A program made the position numbers and the translations under genes. From CAIWMF01 sp964402065 (lineage in GTDB: Bacteria > Verrucomicrobiota > Verrucomicrobiia > Chthoniobacterales > UBA6821): a DNA stretch of 64,000 nucleotides. The stretch spans positions 62,001-126,000 of the forward strand of contig CAYOAN010000006.1 in assembly GCA_964402065.1 (NCBI GenBank). Reading direction: 5' to 3'. Below the pieces are notes generated by a model. The model did no database searches. It had not been told where the DNA came from and saw only the letters and a program-made list of their open reading frames with translations. Shown here one piece after another: positions 49,691-58,689 of this stretch; within the stretch, counting starts at the first letter, position 1, and the number at the start of each line of letters is the position of its first letter.

Positions 49691-49853
49691 TTAAGAGGGC
49701 TCTGAAAAATTCAAGTCAGAGTATGCGAAGCAAAGACATGGGCTTGGATAGAGATGCTTGCGAGTAAACACAAAGCCGCTATCAAGTAGAGACTGTTTTT
49801 TTGTTTGGCTTTGTTGCTGAGACTATCACCAGCGGCAAAGCTCCCTAGCCTTT

Positions 49854-50087
49854 TTATTCGCCGTTGTTACCAATAGCCTCTACTGGGCAGCCTTCCATTG
49901 CTTCTTTGCAGAGAGCTTCCTCTTCGGGATTAGAAGGTTGTTTATAAACATAGGAGTGCCCCCCATCATCATTGCGCGTGAAGTTAGCCGGAGCTGTTTC
50001 ACGACAAAGATCACAGTCAATGCATTGATCATCGACATAAAATTTTCCTGAAGCATTGTCAGGATATTTGTTTTCAACATCAGCCAT
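49854..50087 (-). CDS. [4Fe-4S] ferredoxin
   Basis: 77 aa. DDQCIDCDLCRETAPANF and a distal CPVEAI give the CxxCxxC...CP set for one [4Fe-4S] cluster, as in small Thermotoga- or Bacillus-type ferredoxins. Acidic overall. It follows the GT9 gene by 9 bases on the same strand. The electron partner is not known. Confidence 0.9.
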   Translation of the reverse strand: MADVENKYPDNASGKFYVDDQCIDCDLCRETAPANFTRNDDGGHSYVYKQPSNPEEEALCKEAMEGCPVEAIGNNGE

Positions 50088-50096
50088 AAAGAAGTT

Positions 50097-51119
50097 CTAT
50101 AATCTAAAGCCGTTTTGAATGATTTCAATGACTTTTTTTGAAACAATGTTGAAATCAAGATCTGCAAGTGTATCCGTTGGGCTTGTAATGGCGACGCTCT
50201 TTTTTGAGTGAGGCTGCCAAATCGTCGGATCTACATCACCAAAAAGAGTGACAGTGGGGATGCCAAGGCCTGCGGCGATGTGCATTGCACCACCATCAGC
50301 TCCAACAACAAGATCACAGGAAGAGAGGGCTGTCATTAAGCTTCGGAGGTCAGGTGTTTTTTTTGCAAGAACTGCAGGAAAGGCTGTTTTAAGCTGCTCT
50401 ACGAGCAAGTCATCACCTGGATGTTGAAGAGAATGAGTTGAACCAGGAGACCAAAATAGTCGGATGCGAGCATGAGGCAACAGTGTAAGAATAAGTTTTT
50501 TCCATTGCTCTAAAGGCCATTGTTGTTTGAGGCGGCGTGCTGAAATTTGGAGAGCAATAATAGGTAGTTCTGGAGAGCTTGGAACAAAGAGATTTTCAGC
50601 AACTTTTAATTTTTTTTCCTCATTAGAAAGAAAGAGTGACATTGTTGCAGGGAGTGGTTCTGTGATTCCGAGGGCATGAGCATACGAAAAAACTTGCAGA
50701 ACGTGATGTTGCTGCGGAGCAATGGACACTGGTTGATAGTTAGATGGAAGCGAAACATCTTGGGAAGAAGCGCCATAAATTGTGCTAGGCCGAATCCAAT
50801 GAGCAAGGCGCACAGTGCGCTTATTAAAGGTAGGAGAGGCTATAATCAACACATCATAGCGCTCTCTTCGAAGGTGACAAAGAACGAGCGCCTTTTTCAA
50901 GATGGCGAGCGCTTTTTTTCTGAAGCCTGAAACATGCTTAGCTTTTTCATAAAACCACAAACGAGACAGTCGTGGATCGTGGCTCACCAAATCAATGTTG
51001 TAAGAGTTTCCTAGAAGGTCAATTGTTGCTGCAGGATAAGTCTTGTGCAGTACTTCAATGAGCGGTGTCGTGCAGGCCAAGTCACCAATATTATCGTTAC
51101 GAATGATGAGGAACTTCAT
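50097..51119 (-). CDS. Glycosyltransferase family 9 (heptosyltransferase-like)
   Basis: 340 aa. It starts MKFLIIRNDNIGDLACTTPLIEVLHKTYPAATIDLL, the ADP-heptose transferase N-terminus, and has PIIALQISARRLKQQWPLEQWKKLI and SCDLVVGADGGAMHIAAGLGIPTVTLFGDVDPTIWQPH at the donor site. It is probably a lipopolysaccharide-core enzyme, and is only distantly similar to the GT9 protein at 34069. A run of five heptads directly precedes its ATG. Confidence 0.88.
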   Translation of the reverse strand: MKFLIIRNDNIGDLACTTPLIEVLHKTYPAATIDLLGNSYNIDLVSHDPRLSRLWFYEKAKHVSGFRKKALAILKKALVLCHLRRERYDVLIIASPTFNKRTVRLAHWIRPSTIYGASSQDVSLPSNYQPVSIAPQQHHVLQVFSYAHALGITEPLPATMSLFLSNEEKKLKVAENLFVPSSPELPIIALQISARRLKQQWPLEQWKKLILTLLPHARIRLFWSPGSTHSLQHPGDDLLVEQLKTAFPAVLAKKTPDLRSLMTALSSCDLVVGADGGAMHIAAGLGIPTVTLFGDVDPTIWQPHSKKSVAITSPTDTLADLDFNIVSKKVIEIIQNGFRL

Positions 51120-51122
51120 TGC

Positions 51123-51157
51123 AAGGCAGGCTACAAGCTATAGAGAACAGGCTACAG
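51123..51157 (-). repeat. Heptad run upstream of the GT9 gene
   Basis: The minus strand reads CTGTAGC CTGTTCT CTATAGC TTGTAGC CTGCCTT, five 7-bp units in register, ending 3 bases before the ATG at 51119. Confidence 0.7.
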
Positions 51158-51220
51158 AAAAAAATAAGTTCTTATAAAATTTTCTTCAGCCTTTCTTCTT
51201 CATTCAGTAGTCTGAGGGAT

Positions 51221-52048
51221 ATGACTCAACAACCTATTCTTCCCACAGAAGGACGTCATGCCCTTCATCTTTTTTTTCGAGTTGATCAAACAGTTTGGTC
51301 TTACCTTGATCAAGAAGAACAACAGGCAAGGCTTGCTGCCTTAGAGGCCCTTTTGAACGAGGTTCGTAGCCTTCCTGATACACAGCTTTTGAGTTTTAGC
51401 ATGGTAACACCAAAAGCAGATATTGGATTCATGATGATGACGCCTGACTTGCAGCAGCTCGATGGTGCTGCAAAAAAACTAGAGCGCGTACTTGGTGAGG
51501 GAGTTTTAGTACCTTCTTTTTCGTGGCTCTCGATGACAGAGCGGAGCGAGTATGGGATGAGTGATGAAGAATATGCTGCAAAATTAGAGCGCGAAGAAAA
51601 TCTTTCTCCTGCAATGCCTGGCTTCGAACCTAAGATGCAAGCCTTTCGAGAGCGAGTTGAAAAATATGTTGAGGAACGTCTCTATCCAGAACTACCGACA
51701 GCCAGTGACTTTCCAGTGTTTTGTTTTTATCCGATGTCCAAGCGTCGTAACCCAGATCAAAACTGGTATGCACTGCCACTTGATGTCCGGAAAAAGTTAA
51801 TGCATGGACATGCGCTTGTAGGACGGCGCTATGCAGGACGAGTCCGGCAATTTATCACAGGATCAACGGGGCTTGACGATCAAGAATGGGGCGTTTCTCT
51901 TTTTGCAAAGACGACAAACTCGATCAAAGAAATTGTTTATGAAATGCGCTTCGATGAAGTGAGTGTTAAGTATGCAGAGTTTGGCGAATTTTTCATTGGC
52001 ATTCAAATGACTCCAGAGGATCTTGCAGAGCGGCTAGGGCTGAAATGA
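51221..52048 (+). CDS. hemQ: Coproheme decarboxylase (chlorite-dismutase-like HemQ)
   Basis: 275 aa from ATG 51221, 5 bases after GAGGGAT. It has the HemQ core: FCFYPMSKRRNPDQNWYALPLDVRKKLMHGHALVGRRYAGRVRQFITGSTGLDDQEWGVSLFA and IVYEMRFDEVSVKYAEFGEFFIG. The Tyr and His positions of the family are present in these stretches. It converts coproheme to protoheme in the coproporphyrin-dependent pathway. An upstream frame extends to 51119 but overlaps the divergent GT9 start and is not family-like. Confidence 0.92.
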   Translation: MTQQPILPTEGRHALHLFFRVDQTVWSYLDQEEQQARLAALEALLNEVRSLPDTQLLSFSMVTPKADIGFMMMTPDLQQLDGAAKKLERVLGEGVLVPSFSWLSMTERSEYGMSDEEYAAKLEREENLSPAMPGFEPKMQAFRERVEKYVEERLYPELPTASDFPVFCFYPMSKRRNPDQNWYALPLDVRKKLMHGHALVGRRYAGRVRQFITGSTGLDDQEWGVSLFAKTTNSIKEIVYEMRFDEVSVKYAEFGEFFIGIQMTPEDLAERLGLK

Positions 52049-52062
52049 AGTTAAAGGAGGTC

Positions 52063-52202
52063 TAGAACATTTCAAAAATATTATAGCCGATGTAGTGCCC
52101 GGAACGAGGAGCGCAAAAACGGAGTGTATATCTCATACTTGAAGTTTTGAGCGCCGGAGTGAGACTGCAATACGCGGCTATAGAATTTTTGAAAACGCTC
52201 TA
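52063..52202. repeat. Family D element with different arms
   Basis: The core GGAACGAGGAGCGCAAAAAC and GAGTGTATATCTCATACTTG matches the D array. The arms TAGAACATTTCAAAAATATT and AGAATTTTTGAAAACGCTCTA are inverted to each other. It fills the hemQ-ispE gap and its right end supplies the ispE stop codon. Confidence 0.8.
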
Positions 52203-53039
52203 AGCAAAATAGGTTTCTTTCACCCAAAAGTAGGGCCCAAATTCAACTGCAATCCTTTTTTGAAGTGCAGAGATTTTTTCCTTGCTGATGTCCCCTTTCA
52301 AAGCAGCCACCATGGTAGAACCTGAGCCAGTCATCCAGGCAGTAGCGACTTCAGATTGTTGCTTCAGCCACGATTTTAACATGGGAAGCTGCAAATATTT
52401 TTTGAAGATAGGGGGCTCAAGATCATTGAATATGGCAATGCTATCAAGGTTAGTTGGTTTTGCTTCTAGTCTACTTTGAGCCTCCAGCATGCTGTAGGCT
52501 TCCGCTGAAGCAATCGGAAAGGGAGGCTTGATTAAAAGTAATTTCCAATGAGGGAGTGAAATAGTTTCTCCTAATAATTCTCCACGTCCTCGGCACCATC
52601 TCGGTTTGGGGTCGAGGAAAAAGGGAACGTCTGAGCCAAGCGATGTTGCAAGTTGATGAAGTTCTTCAAAACAAAGTGGCTCTTCGAAAAGCGCGTTCAT
52701 GCCCCGCAGAATAGTGGCAGCATCGCTACTTCCGCCGCCGAGGCCTGCGCCATGTGGAATTTTTTTTAATAGCGTGATCGTTATTGGGTCGAGCAGACCG
52801 CTAGCTTCTTGAAAAGCCTTTGCAGCTTTAATGCAGAGGTTATCGTCGCCTGTTGGGAGCGAGGGATCATTACAAAAAAAGGTGATGTTTCCAGGGGCAT
52901 GACCGTGCGTATGTAGGAGTTCTATTTCATCAGCAAGTGCAAGGGGGGCCATGAGGGTTTCAATTTCATGGTATCCATCTTCTCGCTTGCCGAGAAGGCG
53001 CAGCGAGAGATTGATCTTAGCGGGAGCGATGAAATTCAT
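52200..53039 (-). CDS. ispE: 4-diphosphocytidyl-2-C-methyl-D-erythritol kinase
   Basis: 279 aa from ATG 53039 (MNFIAPAKINLSLRLLGKREDGYHEIETLM). The GHMP kinase motif IPHGAGLGGGSSDAATIL binds ATP; the C-terminal AWMTGSGSTMVAAL is motif 3. It acts in the non-mevalonate isoprenoid pathway. The TAG stop lies in the terminal CTA of a D element, so the original end may have been altered slightly. Confidence 0.96.
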   Translation of the reverse strand: MNFIAPAKINLSLRLLGKREDGYHEIETLMAPLALADEIELLHTHGHAPGNITFFCNDPSLPTGDDNLCIKAAKAFQEASGLLDPITITLLKKIPHGAGLGGGSSDAATILRGMNALFEEPLCFEELHQLATSLGSDVPFFLDPKPRWCRGRGELLGETISLPHWKLLLIKPPFPIASAEAYSMLEAQSRLEAKPTNLDSIAIFNDLEPPIFKKYLQLPMLKSWLKQQSEVATAWMTGSGSTMVAALKGDISKEKISALQKRIAVEFGPYFWVKETYFA

Positions 53040-53122
53040 AAAAATTAGTTTGAACGAAGGAGCGTTTAAATTGTCAAATCTAGCAGGGAGAAAAATCACG
53101 ATCAAGATAGAGTCAGATAGCA

Positions 53123-54625
53123 ATGAAAATAAAACAAAAAAACCACCCCCGTTTAGCTGTCGTAAGCCTCATTCTTTTATCAACTTTTTTTGGAAAACCA
53201 AATAAGGCCTATAGCCATAGCAGCATTGCATTTCAATCCAGTAAAAAAGGACCAGAGGTGAGTGGAAAAATGGTTTTTTCTCCAGCAGATAATCAAAGTA
53301 GCACAGACTCTATTTTTTCTTTAATCACCATTGGAGACCCTTGTAATGCGCCAGATGATCAGGGACGTGGGGCTGTTGAGAAAATTTATCAAATTGGAAA
53401 ATACGAAGTAACAGCGCGTCAGTATGCAGGCTTTCTTAATGCTGTGGCTTGGAAAGAAGACCCACATGGTCTTTATCACTCTGAGATGGGGAGCGATAAA
53501 AAAGTAGCCTGTATTCAGCGTGGTATAAATGATGATGGAACTTATCGCTATGATCTCATTGATGATCAAAGAGGAGATCTTCCCATTACCTATGTCACGT
53601 TGAATGATGCGGAACGATTTTGTAATTGGCTGGAGAACGGCTTGCCTGGCCGCGATCAAGACTATCAATTTTTACAGCAAAGCACTGAATCTGGAGCTTA
53701 TATTTTTTCGCAACAAGACAATCAAATGTTTGCTGAGGCAAATCCTAATGCCCACTATCATCTCCCTAGCGATGATGAATGGATGAAGGCAGCGTACTAT
53801 AATGGAGGCGGGGCTAGTGCCAGATATTGGCTCTACCCAACCCAACATGATACAGCGCCTAGCGCTGGAGCAGGAGATGTTACCAATTTTGCAAATTATC
53901 AAACATATCAGGGGAATGTTAGGGATAATTTTCTAGACGCGTTCCTCATGATTACTGCGGTTAATTGCTTTGATAAAACAGAAACTTTTTATCAAGCCTG
54001 TGACATGGGTGGTAATGTTGCAGAATGGACAATCCCAACAGGCTCATCAGGTCCTGCACTAGCAAGAGGTGGGTCGTGGCAGTCTATTTATAGCTGGTAT
54101 GGGCATAATGAGTTAATGAGGACAACGCTCCCAAAAGGCTATGATCCTTCCACCGCAACCAATTTTATAGGATTTAGAATTGCTGCAACAGTTGATCCAA
54201 CTTTCTTAGGCAATCAAAATCAATCCAGCTTTGAGCCTTCTCAAACGGTAGCAACAGATGGAACAGCAAGCGCTGCATCCTCAAAAATATTATCTAACGA
54301 TGAGGTTTTTCTTGGGAAAATGTTATTCACTGGGGGGGTGTTGCTAGCTAGTTCCCTTCTTTTTATTGGTGCTGAAATAGCACTTGGTATTCTTGTTCCT
54401 GAGGTCTCACTTCCTATAGCAGTGGCTGTGTTAGAAGGAGATTGTGTGGATGAACTTGCTGTGGTAGAGGCAGAGATGATGCCTTCTCTCGCTCCTGCTA
54501 CGGGGATGTATGATAGTTTCTTAAAAACATTATCCGCATTTCCGCCTAGAAGAATACTCGTAATGGGAGTGCATCTTTTGATCAATGCGTACGCTGTTAC
54601 TAAAAGCGCGCAAATAAAAGGATAA
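53123..54625 (+). CDS. Sulfatase-modifying-factor-fold (FGE-like) exported protein
   Basis: 500 aa with an N-terminal export signal (MKIKQKNHPRLAVVSLILLSTFFGKPNKAYS). The FGE-like domain includes IGKYEVTARQYAGFLNAVAW, FCNWLENG, YHLPSDDEWMKAAYYNGGG, CDMGGNVAEW, ALARGGSWQS and NFIGFRIAAT. As in the 1814-4333 protein, the catalytic Cys pair after RGGS is missing, so it is probably not a sulfatase activator. C-terminal hydrophobic segments (MLFTGGVLLASSLLFIGAEIALGILVP) may anchor it. It is divergent from ispE with 83 bases between, and convergent with purL. Confidence 0.82.
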   Translation: MKIKQKNHPRLAVVSLILLSTFFGKPNKAYSHSSIAFQSSKKGPEVSGKMVFSPADNQSSTDSIFSLITIGDPCNAPDDQGRGAVEKIYQIGKYEVTARQYAGFLNAVAWKEDPHGLYHSEMGSDKKVACIQRGINDDGTYRYDLIDDQRGDLPITYVTLNDAERFCNWLENGLPGRDQDYQFLQQSTESGAYIFSQQDNQMFAEANPNAHYHLPSDDEWMKAAYYNGGGASARYWLYPTQHDTAPSAGAGDVTNFANYQTYQGNVRDNFLDAFLMITAVNCFDKTETFYQACDMGGNVAEWTIPTGSSGPALARGGSWQSIYSWYGHNELMRTTLPKGYDPSTATNFIGFRIAATVDPTFLGNQNQSSFEPSQTVATDGTASAASSKILSNDEVFLGKMLFTGGVLLASSLLFIGAEIALGILVPEVSLPIAVAVLEGDCVDELAVVEAEMMPSLAPATGMYDSFLKTLSAFPPRRILVMGVHLLINAYAVTKSAQIKG

Positions 54626-54626
54626 C

Positions 54627-56870
54627 TCAGTTCGACTGCATCATATGAGGAAGCGCTGTTGACCACGCATGATGAAGTGTTTTCATATTCCACTGATAAG
54701 GCGTGCCATCAAGTGCAATCGTAAGCTCTGGGTTTTCTGTCACAACACCGAGACGGTGGAACGGAAGTTTGGAGGCATCTAAGATCTTTTCTACTTCATC
54801 TGCCTTAATAGCAGCTGTTGAGAAAATAATGCGACCTGAAGTTTCGTTGAAGAGAGTCACATCAGGGCGTGCCTTGATTTTTTCTAGCGAGATTGTAGCT
54901 CCCAAAAGAGGAACATCTTTCGATTTTTGAAAGCATGACTCAGCGAGTGCTACAGCTAAGCCGCCTTCCGAGCAGTCGTGAGCACTATGGACTAGCCCAG
55001 CTCGAATCAAGGACAAGAGCTGTGCATTAATATTTTTCTCGTGGTCAAAATCGATGCGAGGAGGAAGGCCTTCTTTTCTGCCATGCGAGACAAGCAGATA
55101 ATGAGAGCCGCCAAGCTCTTCGCCAAGGTTTCCAAGTAAGAAAATTACATCGCCTGGATTTTTAAACTGCTGCGTGGTGATATGGTCTTTCGCTTCAATC
55201 AATCCAACCATGGCAACTGTTGGAGTTGGGTCAATAGAAGATTGTTGACTCTCATTGTAAAGGCTCACATTTCCTCCAGTGACAGGAACATCAAAAGCTC
55301 GACAGCCTTCTGAGATGCCTTCAACGGCAGCGCGTAATTGGTAAAAACTTTCTGGCTTGTGAGGATTGCCAAAATTCAAATTATCAGTGACTCCAATGGG
55401 CGTTGCTCCCGAGCATGCTAAATTACGAGCAGCTTCTGCCACAGCCGCTTTAGCCCCTTCTTTAGGGTCAAGGGCGCAGTAAATTGCATTGCAATCGCTG
55501 GTAGCGGCTAACAATTTATCAGCCTCTCGAAGGTAGAAAACAGCAGCGTCGGAGCCTGGGGGAACGACAGTGCTGGTTTGAACCATATAATCATACTGGC
55601 GCCAAACCCAATTTTTTGAAGCAATGCTCGGATGAGCGAGAAGTAGGAGCAAGGTAGACTGAATGTCAGCGACAGGGAGCGTTGTTGCATCAATAGCTTC
55701 TGGAGCCTTCCATGGAGCAGCTTCCCGAGCGTAAAGTGGAGCGTCGTCGGCAAGGGCTCTCGCAGGAATTTCTACAACGGTTTTTTCTCCAGAGCGCACG
55801 CGCATCATCCCATCATCGGTAACATGACCAATCAAAGCATAAGGAAGCTCCCATTTTTCAAAAATCTTTTTTACTGGTGCTTCTTGGCCTTTGTTCACGA
55901 TGACGAGCATTCGTTCTTGAGATTCGCTCAATAAAATTTCATAAGGCGTCAAGTCGGTTGCACGTTTGGGCACAAGGTTTAAATCAATTTCTACGCCAGT
56001 GCCACCCCTGCTTGCCGTTTCGCAAGTAGAACAGGTGAGACCCGCTGCCCCCATGTCTTGGATGCCCGCAACACAACCACTCGCAAGGAGTTCAAGACAA
56101 GCTTCGAGCAAGAGTTTTTCGCGGAAAGGATCGCCAACTTGAACAGCAGGACGATCAGCCTTTGATTCTTCTGTTAACTCACGCGAGGCAAAGGCAGCTC
56201 CGGCAAGACCATCTCGGCCAGTTTCTGCGCCAACATAAAAAACAGGATTGCCAACACCTTTTGCCGCCCCACGAGCAATTTGCTCATGACGAAGAACACC
56301 TAAACAGAAAGCGTTAACAAGAGGGTTGCCATTGTAGCTAGCATCAAAATAGATTTCGCCGCCGATCGTAGGAACGCCAATGCAATTTCCATAATGTGAA
56401 ATTCCTGCCGTGACGCCAGCGAGGAGTTGTCGATTAGCTTTAGCCTGTTGGGTATCACCTTCAATTGTGCCGAAGCGGAGGGAATCGAGCAAGAAAGCAG
56501 GGCGAGCGCCCATGGTAAAAATATCCCGAATGATTCCACCAACCCCCGTAGCAGCTCCTTGAAATGGCTCAATCGCGCTGGGATGATTATGGCTTTCAAT
56601 TTTAAAACAGACAGCCCAACCATCACCGACATCAATAACGCCAGCATTTTCTTCACCTGCTTTGACCAGCACTTTTTCTCCTGTTGTTGGAAACTTGCGT
56701 AACTCGAGTCGAGAGTTTTTGTAGGAGCAATGTTCGCTCCACATGACGGAGAAGACACCAAGCTCCTCTAACGTTGGTTCTCGTCGAAGGATCGAAAGGA
56801 TTTTTTGGTACTCTTCAGAAGTGAGACCATGTTCATCAAGGAGGGCTGGAGTGATAGTAGAAGAGCTCAT
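54627..56870 (-). CDS. purL: Phosphoribosylformylglycinamidine synthase subunit PurL
   Basis: 747 aa, the small PurL that needs PurS and PurQ. It has SVMWSEHCSYKNSRLELRKFPT, ENAGVIDVGDGWAVCFKIESHNHPSAIEPFQGAATGVGGIIRDIFTMGARP, IQDMGAAGLTCSTCETASRGGTGVEIDL and SEGGLAVALAESCF. It makes FGAM in purine synthesis. The start overlaps the purQ stop (ATGA), so the three genes are one operon in the order S, Q, L. Confidence 0.98.
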   Translation of the reverse strand: MSSSTITPALLDEHGLTSEEYQKILSILRREPTLEELGVFSVMWSEHCSYKNSRLELRKFPTTGEKVLVKAGEENAGVIDVGDGWAVCFKIESHNHPSAIEPFQGAATGVGGIIRDIFTMGARPAFLLDSLRFGTIEGDTQQAKANRQLLAGVTAGISHYGNCIGVPTIGGEIYFDASYNGNPLVNAFCLGVLRHEQIARGAAKGVGNPVFYVGAETGRDGLAGAAFASRELTEESKADRPAVQVGDPFREKLLLEACLELLASGCVAGIQDMGAAGLTCSTCETASRGGTGVEIDLNLVPKRATDLTPYEILLSESQERMLVIVNKGQEAPVKKIFEKWELPYALIGHVTDDGMMRVRSGEKTVVEIPARALADDAPLYAREAAPWKAPEAIDATTLPVADIQSTLLLLLAHPSIASKNWVWRQYDYMVQTSTVVPPGSDAAVFYLREADKLLAATSDCNAIYCALDPKEGAKAAVAEAARNLACSGATPIGVTDNLNFGNPHKPESFYQLRAAVEGISEGCRAFDVPVTGGNVSLYNESQQSSIDPTPTVAMVGLIEAKDHITTQQFKNPGDVIFLLGNLGEELGGSHYLLVSHGRKEGLPPRIDFDHEKNINAQLLSLIRAGLVHSAHDCSEGGLAVALAESCFQKSKDVPLLGATISLEKIKARPDVTLFNETSGRIIFSTAAIKADEVEKILDASKLPFHRLGVVTENPELTIALDGTPYQWNMKTLHHAWSTALPHMMQSN

Positions 56871-57547
56871 AGTAACATCGATTCAAAAATCAAACGACCA
56901 TCAGTGCTCCCAAGAAGCTCTTCACAGGCTCGTTCTGGGTGAGGCATGAGCCCCACAATATTACGCTGACGATTGCAAATCCCCGCGATATTTTCCATCG
57001 AACCATTAGGATTAGCTGCGGCTGTGATTTCTCCTTGAGGCGTACAGTAGCGAAAAAGAATCTGATGGTGCTCTTGAAGCTCTTTCAATGTTTTCTCATC
57101 AGCCGTGTAGCATCCCTCACCGTGAGCAATAGGAAGGCGAAGGATTTGTTGAGGAGTGCACTTGTTAGTAAAAGGAGAGGTTGTTTCTTCAATGCGAAGA
57201 TAAACTTCTTCGCAACGGAAAAGGAGTTTTCGATTACGAATTAAAGTGCCAGGTAAAAATCCAGCCTCACAAAGAATTTGAAAACCATTACAGATGCCGA
57301 GGATTCGCTTTCCTTGATCAGCGGCCTCTCGGAGGGCTTTCATGATGGGAGAGAATCGTGCAATAGCGCCGCAACGAAGATAGTCGCCATAAGAAAAGCC
57401 ACCGGGAAGAATAATAGCATCAAATGCATCAAGCGATGTTTCTTGATGCCAAACTAAGGATGCAGAGGTATTCGGAAAAGAGCGAAGGGCAACGAGAGCA
57501 TCGTTGTCACAATTGGATCCCGGGAATTGAAGAACAGCGCAATGCAT
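56867..57547 (-). CDS. purQ: Phosphoribosylformylglycinamidine synthase glutaminase subunit PurQ
   Basis: 226 aa from ATG 57547 (MHCAVLQFPGSNCDNDALVAL). The class I glutaminase nucleophile lies in RILGICNGFQILCEAGFLPG, with catalytic His/Glu in VGLMPHPERACEELLG. It supplies ammonia to PurL. The start lies 4 bases after the purS stop. Confidence 0.97.
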   Translation of the reverse strand: MHCAVLQFPGSNCDNDALVALRSFPNTSASLVWHQETSLDAFDAIILPGGFSYGDYLRCGAIARFSPIMKALREAADQGKRILGICNGFQILCEAGFLPGTLIRNRKLLFRCEEVYLRIEETTSPFTNKCTPQQILRLPIAHGEGCYTADEKTLKELQEHHQILFRYCTPQGEITAAANPNGSMENIAGICNRQRNIVGLMPHPERACEELLGSTDGRLIFESMLL

Positions 57548-57551
57548 CTGA

Positions 57552-57782
57552 TTATGAGAGAATTTCCAAATGATAATCTTCAATAACAGGATTGGAAAGA
57601 AGATCGCGGCAAATTTGATGCAGCTGTTCTTGCGTAGCTCCTTCGATTTCAAGATCGATTGATTTTCCAATACGAACAGAACGAACTCCGCTGATACCGA
57701 GATGTTCAATAGCTTTCGCAGTAGCAACCCCCGCTGGATCAAGGACAGCGGCTTGAGGCATAATAGTAACACGTGCTTTCAT
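57552..57782 (-). CDS. purS: Phosphoribosylformylglycinamidine synthase subunit PurS
   Basis: 76 aa from ATG 57782: MKARVTIMPQAAVLDPAGVATAKAIEHLGISGVRSVRIGKSIDLEIEG matches PurS over its full length. It bridges PurQ and PurL. It is the first gene of the operon; a start at 57803 would add 7 residues. Confidence 0.95.
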   Translation of the reverse strand: MKARVTIMPQAAVLDPAGVATAKAIEHLGISGVRSVRIGKSIDLEIEGATQEQLHQICRDLLSNPVIEDYHLEILS

Positions 57783-57829
57783 GAGATCTGAAGTGTAGTT
57801 CAAGTTTAGTTGATGGGAAAGAAATAATC

Positions 57830-57950
57830 GATTCTTTGCTCAATCTAAAAAGTCTATTCAAGTTGTAAGGCTCTTTCTTTTGGAATTGTTGTTGGTGCAG
57901 GAGCACTAGTAGGAAGTGGTCTATTAATGCAACATCGAGAAAAAATTTGA
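57830..57950 (+). pseudogene. Orphan coding fragment
   Basis: A frame reads KALSFGIVVGAGALVGSGLLMQHREKI then stops: a Gly-rich membrane-helix-like end with no start codon. Probably the remnant tail of a membrane protein. The rest of the 57.8-58.07 kb gap shows nothing. Confidence 0.3.
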
Positions 57951-58069
57951 ACGTTATAAAAAAAATAGTGTCAAAGTAAGTAAATTCACATTTTTATTTT
58001 TTAAGCATTGTTAGAGCCGCTTCAAAAAATTAACGTCAAAATCAACCTAAACTAACATATTAAACTCCT

Positions 58070-58585
58070 ATGAAAAGTATCACATTAAAATTAGCATTTC
58101 TTATAGCGCTTGTTTGCTCAAGTCTTTCCATGGCTGCTCAGCCAACCATTAATAATGACAAAATCGTCTTCGATGGTCTTTTTCAACACACTCAACCTGA
58201 TTGGATAGAAGTAATCATTCAACAACCAGACAAAAATGTTAATAGTTATGAAGTTTTTGCAGGTAGTGATTGGAGCAAAGGCCCTGCTATGTCAGCAGCC
58301 AATACCTATAAGACAACCCTCTCTCTTCCAAGCCCTATTCGTAACCTCACTTGCGATGAAGCAAAACATCTCTTCTACGTTGCCGGCAATGACTTTGTTT
58401 CCATCTCTTCTGATGCTGCAACTTGGTATACGAGCACCAAATCTGTTGAGGTTCCATTTGTAAATATTGGGAGTGACGCAAAAAATAACGCTGCACGGAT
58501 CTTTTCAACTTCGCAAATTCCAAATAAGCCAAGCTTTATTCCTGCATTTGTTGTTGTTGGAAGCGACTCAGCTATTCAAAACTAA
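58070..58585 (+). CDS. Exported hypothetical protein
   Basis: 171 aa with a clear signal peptide (MKSITLKLAFLIALVCSSLSMAAQP). The mature part looks like a small beta-rich secreted protein (PDWIEVIIQQPDKNVNSYEVFAGSDWSKG). No family is recognised. A strong intrinsic terminator follows, so it is probably a well-expressed single-gene unit. Confidence 0.75.
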   Translation: MKSITLKLAFLIALVCSSLSMAAQPTINNDKIVFDGLFQHTQPDWIEVIIQQPDKNVNSYEVFAGSDWSKGPAMSAANTYKTTLSLPSPIRNLTCDEAKHLFYVAGNDFVSISSDAATWYTSTKSVEVPFVNIGSDAKNNAARIFSTSQIPNKPSFIPAFVVVGSDSAIQN

Positions 58586-58614
58586 AACAAACTGAAAACA
58601 GTCTAACCTTGAAA

Positions 58615-58646
58615 GCATCCTGGATCACCTCCAGGATGCTTTTTTT
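58615..58646 (+). terminator. Rho-independent terminator
   Basis: GCATCCTGGA-TCACC-TCCAGGATGC forms a perfect 10-bp stem followed by TTTTTTT, 30 bases after the stop of the exported protein gene. Confidence 0.95.
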
Positions 58647-58689
58647 GTACCTTTGACGAAACAATCACGTTGAATATTTGGCGCTCTTG

